64,000 nucleotides of DNA, taken from the NCBI GenBank assembly GCA_014360005.1, contig JACIYI010000002.1, forward strand, positions 62,001 to 126,000. The letters run 5' to 3'. This stretch comes from Candidatus Aminicenantota bacterium (lineage in GTDB: Bacteria; Acidobacteriota; Aminicenantia; Aminicenantales; Saccharicenantaceae). Positions within the stretch are counted from its first letter, which is position 1. Each line of letters starts with the position of its first letter. Under the pieces are notes generated by a model, which made no database searches, was not told the origin of the DNA, and was given only the letters and a program-made list of their open reading frames with translations. Below, in pieces: positions 1 to 8,949 of this stretch. Made by a program: the position numbers and the translations under genes.

Positions 1-1040
1 TATTCTATCCCATAAGCCGGCCGCAGTATCTTAGCCTGGTCCAGTCCGGGTATGCTCCGCAAAATTTCCTTCTGCACTTCATAAGGCAGGCTGGAAGATA
101 ATCCGTTGACATATATTTCTGTGGTATTTAAACCTTCCGGTTCCAGGAAGAACTGGTGCCGCTGGTGATGGGGGAATTTTACCACCTTATCTTCAATTGA
201 AGGGCAGTACCTCGGACCGATTCCCTTGATTATCCCGCTGAACAGGGGAGACTTATCCAGATTTTTCCTGATTGTCTCATGAGTTTTCTGGTTAGTATAG
301 CCAACATAACAGACAACAAGGTTTTTAAGCGGCCGGTTCGTACGGAAGGAAAAAGCTACCGGCTCATCATCCCCCGGCTGGGGTTTGAATTTCTCCCAGT
401 CAATGCTGTTCCTGTCTAGCCTCATCGGGGTCCCGGTCTTTAGCCGGAGCATCTTGAAACCTGCTTCTCTCAAGGCCTGGGCCAGCTCCAATGCTGGCGG
501 TTCGTTGGCTCTTCCGGCCGGATAACTGTTCAGACCGATATGGATGAGCCCGTTAAGAAAGGTACCCGGGGTCAGGATGACCGCTCCAGCTTTTATCCTG
601 GTGCCGTCCTGGCAGACCACCCCGCCAACCCGGCCCTCCTCAATCACCAGGCCCGTTACTACCGCCTGAAGTATCCGCAGGTTGTTTATATTCTCCAGCC
701 ATTGCTTCATAGTGAGCCGGTAGGCGGCCTTGTCGCACTGGGCTCTCGGTCCTTGAACCGCTCCGCCGCGGCTTCTGTTTAACAGGCGAAAATGGATGCC
801 GGTTTCATCGGCCAGAAGCCCCATAAGCCCCCCGAGGGCATCTATTTCCCGCACCAGATGTCCTTTGGCCAGGCCTCCTATAGCCGGGTTACAGGACATC
901 TGAGCGATAGTCTCAAGGTGAATGGTTAAAAGACAGGTAGCCGCCCCCAGGCGGGCGGCAGCCGCTGCCGCTTCGCAGCCGGCATGACCGGCCCCGACTA
1001 CCACCACCTCGTATTCCTCAGCATACGGCTTCTTGTTCAT
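1..1040 (-). CDS. mnmG: MnmG (GidA), tRNA U34 carboxymethylaminomethyl-modification FAD enzyme, N-terminal part
   Basis: Only about the first 346 codons are present because the gene runs off the left edge of the window. The N-terminus carries the FAD dinucleotide-binding motif [10 protein letters not shown] at about residues 15-24 and the family motifs SCNPAIGG and [20 protein letters not shown] (here [16 protein letters not shown]). With MnmE it installs the 5-carboxymethylaminomethyl group on wobble U34 of certain tRNAs. Its ATG overlaps the mnmE stop as ATGA, so the two partner proteins are translationally coupled, matching their joint function. Identification is firm; the C-terminal tRNA-binding part cannot be seen. 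Confidence 0.96.
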   Translation of the reverse strand, partial: MNKKPYAEEYEVVVVGAGHAGCEAAAAAARLGAATCLLTIHLETIAQMSCNPAIGGLAKGHLVREIDALGGLMGLLADETGIHFRLLNRSRGGAVQGPRAQCDKAAYRLTMKQWLENINNLRILQAVVTGLVIEEGRVGGVVCQDGTRIKAGAVILTPGTFLNGLIHIGLNSYPAGRANEPPALELAQALREAGFKMLRLKTGTPMRLDRNSIDWEKFKPQPGDDEPVAFSFRTNRPLKNLVVCYVGYTNQKTHETIRKNLDKSPLFSGIIKGIGPRYCPSIEDKVVKFPHHQRHQFFLEPEGLNTTEIYVNGLSSSLPYEVQKEILRSIPGLDQAKILRPAYGIE

Positions 1041-2413
1041 TTCCCTATGCAAAAGCGACTGAAAATTTCTTCCAGGACTTCCTGGCTGCTGATCTCTCCC
1101 GTTAATTGCCCCATGGCCGGCAAAACTTCCCTTATGGCTTCAGCCACCAGCTCCTCCCCGTATCCTTCCTCCAGCAGTCGCCTGGCCCTGTCCAGGTTCT
1201 GCTTCATATTCTCAATCAGGGTTTTCTGTCGCTCATGGAGAATGATTTCTTCCTGTTTTTCGGCCGGCGGGGAAAAAGTCCGGAGCATCAGCTTTTTTAG
1301 TTCGTCCAGGTTTTTTCCAGTCAGGGCTGAGACCTCCACCCAGGGTGTCGCAGGGGAAGCGGCCAGCATTTTTTCCATGTTAATTTTCGGTTCCAGGTCG
1401 GCCTTGTTAAAGACCAGTACCATTTTCTTCTGGCCGAATTTTTCCAGCAGCTGGAAATCTTCTCTGGTTTCCTTCCTGGAAGCATCCAGGACAAACAGAA
1501 TACCATCAGCCTTTGCGGCCAGCCTTTGCCCCCTGGCCATGCCTTCTTCTTCGACCGGGTGCTGGGCCTGGCCTAACCCGGCCATGTCCACCAGCTTAAT
1601 AAGCACTCCATCTAACAGGATATTTTCCCTGATAAAATCCCTGGTTGTCCCGGGGTAGGGAGTCACTATGGCCCTTTCCTCCTCCAGCAGGGCGTTGAAC
1701 AGGGTGGATTTGCCGACATTGGTCTTGCCGAGGATGGCCACACTCAGGCCTTCCAGCATGGCCCGACCCTGTTCATAACTCCTGACCAGCTTTCCCAGGT
1801 CAGTTATGAGTTCGTCCAGGTTAGCCCGGAGCTGGCCCCGACTAACCTCGGTTTCTTCCTCCGCAAATTCTAGGCTGGTCTCTACCAGGCTCAATAATTC
1901 AACCACTTTCTCCCTTATAGCCGCCATCTTTCGGGATAGACTGCCTTCCAGCTGCCTGAAAGAAACCCGGGCCTGGTCCAGAGAGCAGGCCCGGATCAGG
2001 TCGTTAATTGCTTCGGCCTGGATGATATCAATCCGGCCGTGGAGGTAAGCCCGCAAGGTGAATTCCCCCGGATGAGCCAGCCGGGCCCCGGCCTTTATTC
2101 CCAGCTTCACCGCCTCCGCCAGCAGAACAGGAGAGCCGTGCAGGTTAAGCTCAACTACCTCTTCTCTGGTGTATGAATGCGGAGCAGGGAAGTAGCACAG
2201 GTAGCCCGCATCCAGAACTTCCCCCGACTCCGGGTCATTAAGGTAGCCAAAGCACATCATCCGGGGAGAGACCGCCGGATCTTTGTCTCTTACGGAAAAG
2301 ATTTTCCTGGCGATGGGTAGGGCTTCCGGCCCGCTCAAGCGAACGATGCCGATTCCTCCCGGCCCGGCCGGGGTGGAAACGGCGATGATGGTATCTTCCA
2401 GGGTCTGGTTCAT
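1037..2413 (-). CDS. mnmE: tRNA modification GTPase MnmE (TrmE)
   Basis: 458 aa, the normal length. It has an N-terminal tetrahydrofolate-binding domain (about 1-120), a helical domain interrupted by a G domain, and the C-terminal FCIGK motif whose cysteine is required for modification. The G domain shows the P-loop GKTNVGKST near residue 230, the G3 motif DMAGL and the G4 motif NKAD. It acts with MnmG on wobble uridine 34. It is the sixth gene of the rpmH-rnpA-yidD-yidC-jag-mnmE-mnmG run on the minus strand and overlaps mnmG by four bases. Confidence 0.97.
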   Translation of the reverse strand: MNQTLEDTIIAVSTPAGPGGIGIVRLSGPEALPIARKIFSVRDKDPAVSPRMMCFGYLNDPESGEVLDAGYLCYFPAPHSYTREEVVELNLHGSPVLLAEAVKLGIKAGARLAHPGEFTLRAYLHGRIDIIQAEAINDLIRACSLDQARVSFRQLEGSLSRKMAAIREKVVELLSLVETSLEFAEEETEVSRGQLRANLDELITDLGKLVRSYEQGRAMLEGLSVAILGKTNVGKSTLFNALLEEERAIVTPYPGTTRDFIRENILLDGVLIKLVDMAGLGQAQHPVEEEGMARGQRLAAKADGILFVLDASRKETREDFQLLEKFGQKKMVLVFNKADLEPKINMEKMLAASPATPWVEVSALTGKNLDELKKLMLRTFSPPAEKQEEIILHERQKTLIENMKQNLDRARRLLEEGYGEELVAEAIREVLPAMGQLTGEISSQEVLEEIFSRFCIGK

Positions 2414-2471
2414 ATTCTAATTTTAATCGCAGATTTGAAGATAGTAAACAGAAGACGGCGGCCGGCTGCTT

Positions 2472-3149
2472 TCAGTCCTTATTAACCTGTTTTGTCTGGC
2501 TGTCGTTGGCCACCGAAAAGACCCTGACCTTTTTCAAAAATCCTTCTCCCAGGCTCTCCGTGGTCAGCCCTGGAATCTGGTTGACGGCGATGTGAATAAT
2601 CCGTCTTTCGTAAGGATTCATAAAATCCAGGACTTCTTCCTGGCCGGTTTCCTTAACCTTCTGGGCTACTTGCAGGGCATATTCCTTCAATTGTTTTTCC
2701 TTGCGCCGCCGGAAAAATTCGCAATCGGCCTGGACCTTCTGGCTGGAGATTTTATTCAGGACGTGCTGGATGGCCAGCAGCAGCGCTCCATCATTTTTCA
2801 GGAGCAGCTTGCGGTCTTCACCGTCAAAAACCACATAAATCATCTGGTCTCTTTTTTTGACCTGGTAGGTGAGCTCCAGCGGGAAAACTTTCATCAGGTT
2901 TCGGAGGAAGACTTCCACCGCACCAGACTCATCCTCGGTTTTGAGCCAGGCTCTGATGACTATTTCTTTATTTTTCAAGCCGAAGAGCTTGGTTTTTTCG
3001 GTGACGATTTCATAGTTAAACTGGTCCCGCGGGACCTTCAGCACATGCTCGGCCAGGCTGAGCACATCTTCCAGGCTTCTGCCTTTAAATTCTTGTTTTT
3101 CAATAACTTGACTCTGTTTTGGCTGGTTATTTCTTTCTTCTTTTTCCAT
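2472..3149 (-). CDS. jag: Jag/KhpB, KH- and R3H-domain RNA-binding protein
   Basis: 225 aa. An N-terminal Jag-N segment (FKGRSLEDVLSLAEHVL) is followed by a KH-like region and a C-terminal R3H domain with NPYERRIIHIAV near residues 178-189. Members of the family (SpoIIIJ-associated protein, KhpB/EloR) bind RNA and influence cell elongation or division; the role here is inferred from the family. The gene overlaps the 3' end of yidC by 23 bases, so its ribosome-binding region lies inside yidC. This yidC-jag-mnmE order is common in bacteria. Confidence 0.9.
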   Translation of the reverse strand: MEKEERNNQPKQSQVIEKQEFKGRSLEDVLSLAEHVLKVPRDQFNYEIVTEKTKLFGLKNKEIVIRAWLKTEDESGAVEVFLRNLMKVFPLELTYQVKKRDQMIYVVFDGEDRKLLLKNDGALLLAIQHVLNKISSQKVQADCEFFRRRKEKQLKEYALQVAQKVKETGQEEVLDFMNPYERRIIHIAVNQIPGLTTESLGEGFLKKVRVFSVANDSQTKQVNKD

Positions 3150-4839
3150 CGGACTCCCTCTTGCGAGCCATCATCCGGTTCATAATGGCTTGCTGAGCTA
3201 TTTGCAGAACATTATTGGTCAACCAGTACAGCACCAGTCCGGCCTGAAAATTCATGAAGAAAATGGTAAAGATGAAAGGCATCAGCAGCATCATCTTCTG
3301 CTGGGCCGGGTCGGCTGTGGAGGGCGTCATCTTCTGGGTGATAAACTGGGTCACACCCATCAGAATCGGCGTTACGTAGTAAGGGTCCCGGACCGATAGG
3401 TCCTTGATCCAAAAAACAAAGGGGCTGTGTCTGAATTCCACCGCCACCACCAGCATCCGGAAAAATCCCCAGAAGACCGGGAGCTGAATCAGCAGGGGCA
3501 GGCAGCCTCCGGCCGGGTTGATACCGTGCTCCTTGTACAGGCGCATCAACTCCTCGTTCATCTGCCGCCTCTGTTCTATATCCTGCTTGGCCTTCTTGTA
3601 TTTAGCCCTGAGGGCTTTGATTTTGGGCTGGATTTCGGCCATCCTGGCCATGGATTTGGTCGAGCTGTAAGTCAGGGGAAAGAAAAGTATTTTAATAATC
3701 AGGGTCATGATGATTATGGCCACACCCCAATTGGGAATCAGACCATGGAAATACCTGGTGGCGATGAGCAGCAATTCGGCTATCCCGCCGAAGAAACCGA
3801 AATTGATGATTTTCTTGGTCTGGTGTCCGTAGGCTTTCAGCCGGTCATATTCTTTGGGCCCCAGGTAAGCTTCCCGGGGGTGGCTGAAAGCCAGGTAAAA
3901 ATAGGGGATAACCGCTATCTTACCGTCGGCCTGGGTTTCGCTGACTTCCTTCTTGAAAGCCAGGGCCTGGCTGCTGGACGGTTCTAACAGGAAGATGGCC
4001 GCAAAATAATTTTCCTCGTAAGCCGCCCAGTCCAGTCCGAGATAGGGGCTGGCTTCATTTTCCAGACCTATCTTTTTTTCCTGCAGCCGTAAGACCTTCT
4101 GGTCGCGGCTGGTGAGGAAAGCCGCTCCCCGGTTGGCACTGAACTTTTGCTTGAGTTCTTCCGGGCTCAGGCTGCCGATGCCCGGTCCCCACACCACCAC
4201 CGGGTCCACCTCTTTCCCGTCAACCTCCAGGCTGATTTTAATCCCGAAATTATAGTCGCGACCGTTGAAGCTCAGCTGTTTGCGGACTTTCAGAGTATTC
4301 CCATCGGAATACTCAAATAGCAGAGTACCCGTCTCGCCCTCCCCCAGCCGGAGATGGCCGCCTTCAAGTTTATAGAGAGCGCTGTTGGCCCGCTCCATCA
4401 GTTCCGGCTCCTCCAGTTTCAAAGCCAAAGGATAGAGTCCGAACCGCCCGGCGGCTTCTGGCACCAGGTCGAGCGGCTCAGCCACCGGCTCCTTGCGATC
4501 GGGCAATTTCTTCAGGTGCTTTTTTAACTGCCAGCTGGTCAGCACTGCTCCCCGGTTGCTCCAGGTAGCTTTATAAAGTGGCGTTTCCACCGTGATGCTT
4601 TCTTCCTGCTCAGCTGCCACAGCCTCGGTCACCGTCGGGGTTTCGGTTTCCCGGGCCGGAGCCACAGGGGGTGCCTCCAGGGGTTTGGCGACTTCGGCCT
4701 CCGTTTCCAATCTGTCTGTAGCCGCGGCTGGCGTCTGGGTCGACGGCTGGACCGGTTTGCCGGGCTTGATAAAAATCAACTGATAAAGAAATAGAATCAG
4801 AAATGACAGGAAAATGGCCAGTATCAATCTCTTTTCCAT
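3127..4839 (-). CDS. yidC: Membrane protein insertase YidC (Gram-negative type)
   Basis: 570 aa. One N-terminal transmembrane segment (about 5-22) is followed by a Pro/Ala/Thr-rich linker, a large periplasmic beta-sandwich domain (about 80-340) and the conserved five-helix insertase core from about 350 to the end, including the cytoplasmic coiled-coil around 395-430. The long periplasmic domain is typical of diderm bacteria. It inserts proteins into the inner membrane alone or with SecYEG. It lies between yidD and jag on the minus strand, and the Lys/Arg-rich C-terminus is a normal ribosome-binding tail. Confidence 0.97.
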   Translation of the reverse strand: MEKRLILAIFLSFLILFLYQLIFIKPGKPVQPSTQTPAAATDRLETEAEVAKPLEAPPVAPARETETPTVTEAVAAEQEESITVETPLYKATWSNRGAVLTSWQLKKHLKKLPDRKEPVAEPLDLVPEAAGRFGLYPLALKLEEPELMERANSALYKLEGGHLRLGEGETGTLLFEYSDGNTLKVRKQLSFNGRDYNFGIKISLEVDGKEVDPVVVWGPGIGSLSPEELKQKFSANRGAAFLTSRDQKVLRLQEKKIGLENEASPYLGLDWAAYEENYFAAIFLLEPSSSQALAFKKEVSETQADGKIAVIPYFYLAFSHPREAYLGPKEYDRLKAYGHQTKKIINFGFFGGIAELLLIATRYFHGLIPNWGVAIIIMTLIIKILFFPLTYSSTKSMARMAEIQPKIKALRAKYKKAKQDIEQRRQMNEELMRLYKEHGINPAGGCLPLLIQLPVFWGFFRMLVVAVEFRHSPFVFWIKDLSVRDPYYVTPILMGVTQFITQKMTPSTADPAQQKMMLLMPFIFTIFFMNFQAGLVLYWLTNNVLQIAQQAIMNRMMARKRESDGKRRKK

Positions 4840-4848
4840 AATCTCCTC

Positions 4849-5058
4849 TTACGGCAAAGGGTCAACGCCTCCCTCGTGAAAGGGATGGCAGCGCAATATC
4901 CTCTTCCCCCCGAGCCAGCTCCCCTTAAAAAATCCGTATTTCTTTATGGCCTCATAGGTATACTGAGAACAGGTGGGGTAGTAGCGGCAATTATGTCCGA
5001 GCCAGGGTGACAGCAACAGCTGATAAGCCCTGATCAGCCCGAGGGCAATATATTTCAT
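4849..5058 (-). CDS. yidD: YidD, membrane protein insertion efficiency factor
   Basis: 69 aa, the usual size for the family. The sequence has the hallmark cysteine-containing block [15 protein letters not shown] (about 24-38), the [18 protein letters not shown] region and a C-terminal DPLP. YidD is a small amphipathic inner-membrane-associated protein that assists YidC-dependent insertion. It sits between rnpA and yidC with short spacers, the standard place for this gene, so it is surely part of the same operon. Confidence 0.95.
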   Translation of the reverse strand: MKYIALGLIRAYQLLLSPWLGHNCRYYPTCSQYTYEAIKKYGFFKGSWLGGKRILRCHPFHEGGVDPLP

Positions 5059-5085
5059 GCACAGCTCCGTCTTTCTCAGCTCGAC

Positions 5086-5427
5086 TTAAAGAGGCAGCCG
5101 GTCCAGCACGGCTCTGAACTCGGCCTCCACCTCATCCCGGGTCCGCCCGCAGATGTCTGACTGGGCGATGAATATCAGGTCCACCGGCCCGGGCAATAAA
5201 TTTTTGTTTTTCCGGAAAAGCTCCCGGAACCATCTCTTGACCCGGTTCCGGGCGGTGGCCTTGCCAATTTTTCGGCTTACCACCACGCCCAGCCTGGAAT
5301 ATTCCAGGCCGTTCGGCTGAAAAACCAGGTGGAAATACCTGCCTCTTAACCGGCGGCCCTTCCTGTATAATTCAATAAAATCCTTTTTCTTGCGGATTCT
5401 TTCAACCGGTCTCAGGCGTTCATCCAT
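5086..5427 (-). CDS. rnpA: Ribonuclease P protein component
   Basis: 113 aa. The RNA-binding signature RNRVKRWFRE occupies residues 60-69 and is preceded by the conserved RLGVVVSRKIGKA strand. The protein binds RNase P RNA and helps it to cleave tRNA 5' leaders. The ATG overlaps the rpmH stop by one base (TGATG), so translation of the two is coupled, as in many bacteria. Confidence 0.96.
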   Translation of the reverse strand: MDERLRPVERIRKKKDFIELYRKGRRLRGRYFHLVFQPNGLEYSRLGVVVSRKIGKATARNRVKRWFRELFRKNKNLLPGPVDLIFIAQSDICGRTRDEVEAEFRAVLDRLPL

Positions 5428-5561
5428 CAGACCGCAAGTCTCTTGCGACCTTTAGCCCTTCTGTTTTTAATGACTTTCTGGCCGCCTTTACTGCTCATTC
5501 TGACCAGAAAGCCATGGGTTTTTTTTCTCTTCCGGTTATTCGGCTGAAAAGTTCTCTTCAT
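5427..5561 (-). CDS. rpmH: 50S ribosomal protein L34
   Basis: A 44-residue frame starting [20 protein letters not shown] and ending KGRKRLAV, a textbook L34. It is too short for many ORF callers. It opens the rpmH-rnpA-yidD-yidC-jag-mnm operon and has its own good promoter immediately upstream. In many bacteria dnaA lies next to it, but here dnaA is more than 42 kb away and the neighbour is carD. Confidence 0.97.
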   Translation of the reverse strand: MKRTFQPNNRKRKKTHGFLVRMSSKGGQKVIKNRRAKGRKRLAV

Positions 5562-5592
5562 GGTCAACACTCACTACAAGATTTAAGCTTGT

Positions 5593-5622
5593 ATCTTAAA
5601 CGAAGACAAGCAGTTCTGTCAA
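5593..5622 (-). promoter_or_regulatory. Promoter of the rpmH operon
   Basis: On the minus strand a perfect -35 TTGACA (5622-5617) and a -10 TAAGAT (5598-5593) are separated by 18 bp. The predicted start near 5586 leaves a leader of about 25 nt before the rpmH ATG at 5561. Motif reading only; no expression data. Confidence 0.7.
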
Positions 5623-5689
5623 GTGCCGGCCGCTGGTTGTTAACTCTGGCCTCCTGAGGCCGCCTCCACTTCCCCAGCGGCGGGTTGGT

Positions 5690-5718
5690 TTGACTATAAA
5701 AATAGTATAGACTATAAT
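5690..5718 (+). promoter_or_regulatory. Promoter of carD, likely giving a leaderless mRNA
   Basis: TTGACT (5690-5695), a 17-bp spacer and a perfect TATAAT (5713-5718). Transcription would begin at about 5725, three bases or fewer before the carD ATG at 5728, and no Shine-Dalgarno is present. The transcript is therefore probably leaderless. Confidence 0.75.
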
Positions 5719-5727
5719 TTAATAGAA

Positions 5728-6246
5728 ATGCATTCTCTTAAAATTGGTGACAAGGTCATCTACCCGGCCCAGGGACTGGGAATCATAGAAGATATTCAAG
5801 AAGAATCATATAACGGTCAGTCCATCCGCACTTTTCACATTCGCCTTAAGTGCAATAATACCCTGGTAGTTATCCCCAGCAATTCAGCGGCCGAAATCGG
5901 TTTAAGGCGGCCAGTTTCCCAGAAGGACGTCAATAAATTTTTCCAGTTCCTGAGGAAGTGTGCGGTCGACATCAGCACTGACTGGAAAGACCGCTACAAG
6001 GAAAATTTTGACCTGATGAAATCAGGCCAGCTGGAAAGTATCGCCGTCGTCTTCAAGACGCTCTTCCTGCTGAGCCAGACCAAGCCCCTGTCCTTCAGGG
6101 AAAAAAAGATGCTGGAGAAATCGCGGGAGCTGATTATCAGCGAACTGGCGGCTTCTTCCTGCCTGAGTCCGGACAAAATCAGCGCCCGACTGGACCAGTG
6201 CCTGACCAGCTGCCTTAAGGACCTCAAGCTGGGGTCGGTCATTTGA
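5728..6246 (+). CDS. carD: CarD/CdnL-family RNA polymerase-binding transcription regulator
   Basis: 172 aa. The N-terminal RNAP-interacting domain begins MHSLKIGDKVIYPAQGLG, close to the CarD/CdnL consensus, and the C-terminal half is the helical DNA-binding domain. CarD-type proteins bind the polymerase beta subunit and stabilise open complexes, especially at rRNA promoters. The N-terminus fits the family so the ATG at 5728 is probably right, although it has no ribosome-binding site and lies directly behind a strong promoter. The stop is followed after 10 bp by the next gene, which suggests cotranscription. Confidence 0.9.
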   Translation: MHSLKIGDKVIYPAQGLGIIEDIQEESYNGQSIRTFHIRLKCNNTLVVIPSNSAAEIGLRRPVSQKDVNKFFQFLRKCAVDISTDWKDRYKENFDLMKSGQLESIAVVFKTLFLLSQTKPLSFREKKMLEKSRELIISELAASSCLSPDKISARLDQCLTSCLKDLKLGSVI

Positions 6247-6256
6247 TTTTCCTCCA

Positions 6257-7525
6257 ATGCTGACCGAGATCGGCCTGTTCTTCTTATTCCTGGTTTTAAG
6301 TGCCTTCTTTTCTTCTTCCGAAACCGCCTTCCTGTCAGTCAATCCTTACACTCTGGAATACCTGGACAGTAAGGGCTCAACCCGGGCCAGGCTTATCCGC
6401 AAGCTGCAGGCCAGGCTGAGCGAACTGCTGTCCACCATCCTCATCGGAAATACGCTGGTTAACGCTGCCGCCGCTTCTATCGCCACCTCCATTCTGGTGC
6501 GGCTGTCTTCCGACCCCAACCAGGCGGTGATTCTGGCCACCCTGGCTACCACCCTGCTGATTCTGATATTCGGCGAGATAACCCCAAAAACCATTGCCGC
6601 CTACCGCCCGATTCCCTTAGCTTCTTTTTATGTTTACCCGGTCCGGATTTTTTATTACCTTTTCTACCCCCTGACCAGGCTTTTTTCCCTGCTGACTAAC
6701 CTCTTTCTGCCGCGGGAGGAGCGTCGCCGCCAGCCCCGGGCCCACCACCTGAGCGACGAGGAAATCAAGGTGGTCATCAGCTCCGGGGCCAGGGGGCTGT
6801 CGCGTTTCCGGAAAAAAATGCTGGCCGGGGTGCTGGACCTCAGCCACCGTCCGGTCAAAGAAATCATGATTCCCCGGACCCAGGTCCGGGCCCTGGAAGT
6901 CAACCTGCCGCTCACCGAGGTCCTCAGGATTATTCAGGAGTGCGGTTTCTCCCGCTATCCAGTGTACCGCAACACCATAGACAACATTGAAGGGCTGGTC
7001 CACGTCAAGGACATCCTGCCGCTGATGCCAGTGCCGGGGGAATTTAACCTGAGCCGGCTGCTGCGCCGGCCTTTGTTTGTTCCGGAACTGGCCAGCATCG
7101 AAAAAGTCCTGCTGCAAATGCAGGAGGGAGCCGTCCACCTGGCACTGGTGGTGGACGAGTTCGGCAATTTTGAGGGCATCGTCACCATGGAAGACATCAT
7201 GGAAGAAATCATCGGCGATATCCGGGATGAATACGACCGGAAAGCCGAGGACTGGTACCAGCAGGTGGGGGAGAACGAATACCTGATCAAGGGCACGGCC
7301 CCGATTAAAGAAATAAATGAAATCCTGAACCTGGGCATTCCGGAGAAAAAGGATTACACCACCCTGGCCGGATTATTCCTCTATCACTTCGGACACCTGC
7401 CGGCCGAGAAGGATTCCATCAAGCTGAAATCGCTGCAGTTCACGGTGGAAAAAATGAGCCGCCGTCACCTGAGCCAGATCCGGGTTAAAGTGCTCCAGAA
7501 CCAGCCGGAGGAGACTGCCAGATGA
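6257..7525 (+). CDS. CNNM/CorC (HlyC-CorC type) membrane protein with CBS pair
   Basis: 422 aa. The N-terminal CNNM (DUF21) domain has four hydrophobic segments (about 1-150) with FSSSETAFLSVNPYTLE near its start. It is followed by a CBS pair (about 195-320; IMIPRTQV, YPVYRNTIDNIEGLVHVKD, FGNFEGIVTMEDIMEEIIGD) and a C-terminal CorC-HlyC domain. Proteins of this architecture are linked to Mg2+ or Na+/Mg2+ transport and are often misnamed hemolysins; the substrate here is unknown. The gene lies between carD and smpB and overlaps smpB by four bases (ATGA). Confidence 0.88.
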   Translation: MLTEIGLFFLFLVLSAFFSSSETAFLSVNPYTLEYLDSKGSTRARLIRKLQARLSELLSTILIGNTLVNAAAASIATSILVRLSSDPNQAVILATLATTLLILIFGEITPKTIAAYRPIPLASFYVYPVRIFYYLFYPLTRLFSLLTNLFLPREERRRQPRAHHLSDEEIKVVISSGARGLSRFRKKMLAGVLDLSHRPVKEIMIPRTQVRALEVNLPLTEVLRIIQECGFSRYPVYRNTIDNIEGLVHVKDILPLMPVPGEFNLSRLLRRPLFVPELASIEKVLLQMQEGAVHLALVVDEFGNFEGIVTMEDIMEEIIGDIRDEYDRKAEDWYQQVGENEYLIKGTAPIKEINEILNLGIPEKKDYTTLAGLFLYHFGHLPAEKDSIKLKSLQFTVEKMSRRHLSQIRVKVLQNQPEETAR

Positions 7526-7974
7526 AGGTCGTGGCCAGCAACAAGAATGCCTATCATAATTATGAAATACTGGAAACGATGGAGGCCGGCCTGGCCCTGA
7601 CCGGAAGCGAGGTCAAATCAATCAGGGAAGGCCGGGTCAGCCTGAAGGAAAGTTACGCCGATTTCCAGGGTGATGAATTATACCTGATAGATTGCAACAT
7701 CAGTCCCTACCATGCGGCCAACATTTTCAACCACGAGCCGACCAGGCCGAGAAAGCTGCTGCTGCACCGGCGGGAGCTAAAACGGCTGGCCGGCAAGGTC
7801 CAGGAACGGGGGTTTACACTGGTCCCGACCAAGGTCTATCTTAACGACCGGGGACTGGTCAAGGTGGAGCTGGCCCTGGCCCGGGGCAAAAAGACTTACG
7901 AAAAAAGAGAAACCATCAAGAAACGGGATGTCGAGAGGGAAATCCGGGCCGAGATGAAAAAGCGCCTGCGCTGA
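7522..7974 (+). CDS. smpB: SsrA-binding protein SmpB
   Basis: 150 aa with the conserved start KVVASNKNAYHNYEILETMEAG, the core LTGSEVKSIREGRVSL and a basic C-terminal tail. SmpB delivers tmRNA to stalled ribosomes. No tmRNA gene is visible in the window. The stop codon abuts that of convergent pdxA: the two TGA stops form TGATCA (7972-7977), leaving no intergenic space. Confidence 0.97.
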   Translation: MKVVASNKNAYHNYEILETMEAGLALTGSEVKSIREGRVSLKESYADFQGDELYLIDCNISPYHAANIFNHEPTRPRKLLLHRRELKRLAGKVQERGFTLVPTKVYLNDRGLVKVELALARGKKTYEKRETIKKRDVEREIRAEMKKRLR

Positions 7975-8949
7975 TCAGAGGCCAGTCACTTTGGCCGCCA
8001 GTTTCCAGGCCAGGCCCAGGGCGTCACCAAAACTGTCCGGCCGGGCCAGTTTTTTCCCGGCCAGGTCAAAGGCCGTGCCGTGGTCGGGAGAAGTCCTGAT
8101 AAAAGGCAGACCCAGGGTCAGGTTGACCCCGCAGTCAAAGGCTACCAGCTTGAAGGCTATCAGACCCTGGTCGTGATACAGGGCTAAGACCATCTTATCT
8201 GGTTTGTCCAGGGCTTTTAAGAAAACAGTGTCGGCGGGAAAAGGGCCGTCAATTTTTAGGCCTTCGGCCCGGGCTGCTTCGACTGCTGGAATGATTTCCG
8301 AGTTCTCTTCTTCACCCAGGGTGCCCTCTTCTCCGGCATGTGGATTTAACCCGCAGACCAGCATTTCTTCTACGCCCAGGTCCCACTTCTGCAGCTGCCA
8401 CTGCAGCCGGCGGAAGAAAGTTAGCAGGTTTTCCCGGTTGAGCTGGGCCAGGACCCTTTTGAGCGGCAGGTGGTGGGTAAAAAGGGCCAGCTTCAGCCGC
8501 TTCGACCAGAAACTCATGATGGCTTCGGGGTAAAGAGATTCTAGGTAGTCGGTATGCCCGTGGAACCTTAGTCCAGCCTGCTGCCAGCCGGCTTTGGAAA
8601 CCGGGGCGGTAACCACCGCCTGGAGTTCACCTCGCCTGGCCGCCTCCACGGCCTGGCGGAAAAATTCAAAAGAAGCCAGAGCACCGGCGACGGTAGGGGA
8701 GCCTGGTTCCAATTTATCCAGGGGTTGACCGGCTTCTCTGATTTCTATTCTCCCCGAAGCCAGGGCTGTGGCCAGCAGGTCAGCCGGTAAATTGAGGCAG
8801 CGGCACCAGCTTTCCAGGATTTTTTTCTGCCCGAAGATAAGGTACCTGGCTTCGGGCAAAGAGACGGGATTTTTTAAGAAATGAAGGATGACCTCGGGAC
8901 CGATACCGGCCGGGTCACCCAGAGTCAGACCAATTACCGGAACAGTCAT
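7975..8949 (-). CDS. pdxA: 4-hydroxythreonine-4-phosphate dehydrogenase PdxA
   Basis: 324 aa. Typical motifs are LGDPAGIGPEV at the N-terminus, a metal-site histidine in LRFHGHTDYLE, LYHDQGLIAFK, and PFIRTSPDHGTAFDLAGK at the C-terminus. It oxidises 4-phosphohydroxy-L-threonine in the DXP-dependent pyridoxal phosphate pathway. Related enzymes act on other phosphorylated hydroxy-acids, so substrate assignment is by family. It overlaps the upstream hfq-like gene by four bases. Confidence 0.93.
   Translation of the reverse strand: MTVPVIGLTLGDPAGIGPEVILHFLKNPVSLPEARYLIFGQKKILESWCRCLNLPADLLATALASGRIEIREAGQPLDKLEPGSPTVAGALASFEFFRQAVEAARRGELQAVVTAPVSKAGWQQAGLRFHGHTDYLESLYPEAIMSFWSKRLKLALFTHHLPLKRVLAQLNRENLLTFFRRLQWQLQKWDLGVEEMLVCGLNPHAGEEGTLGEEENSEIIPAVEAARAEGLKIDGPFPADTVFLKALDKPDKMVLALYHDQGLIAFKLVAFDCGVNLTLGLPFIRTSPDHGTAFDLAGKKLARPDSFGDALGLAWKLAAKVTGL

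Noticed and set aside
984..1658. 224-codon open frame on the plus strand
   Set aside because: It lies antisense to mnmG/mnmE, is Ser/Arg-rich without domain features, and reflects the codon composition of the real genes.
5575..5593. TACAAG/CTTGTA inverted repeat as an rpmH leader hairpin
   Set aside because: The predicted transcription start falls within the repeat, so the full hairpin would not be transcribed.
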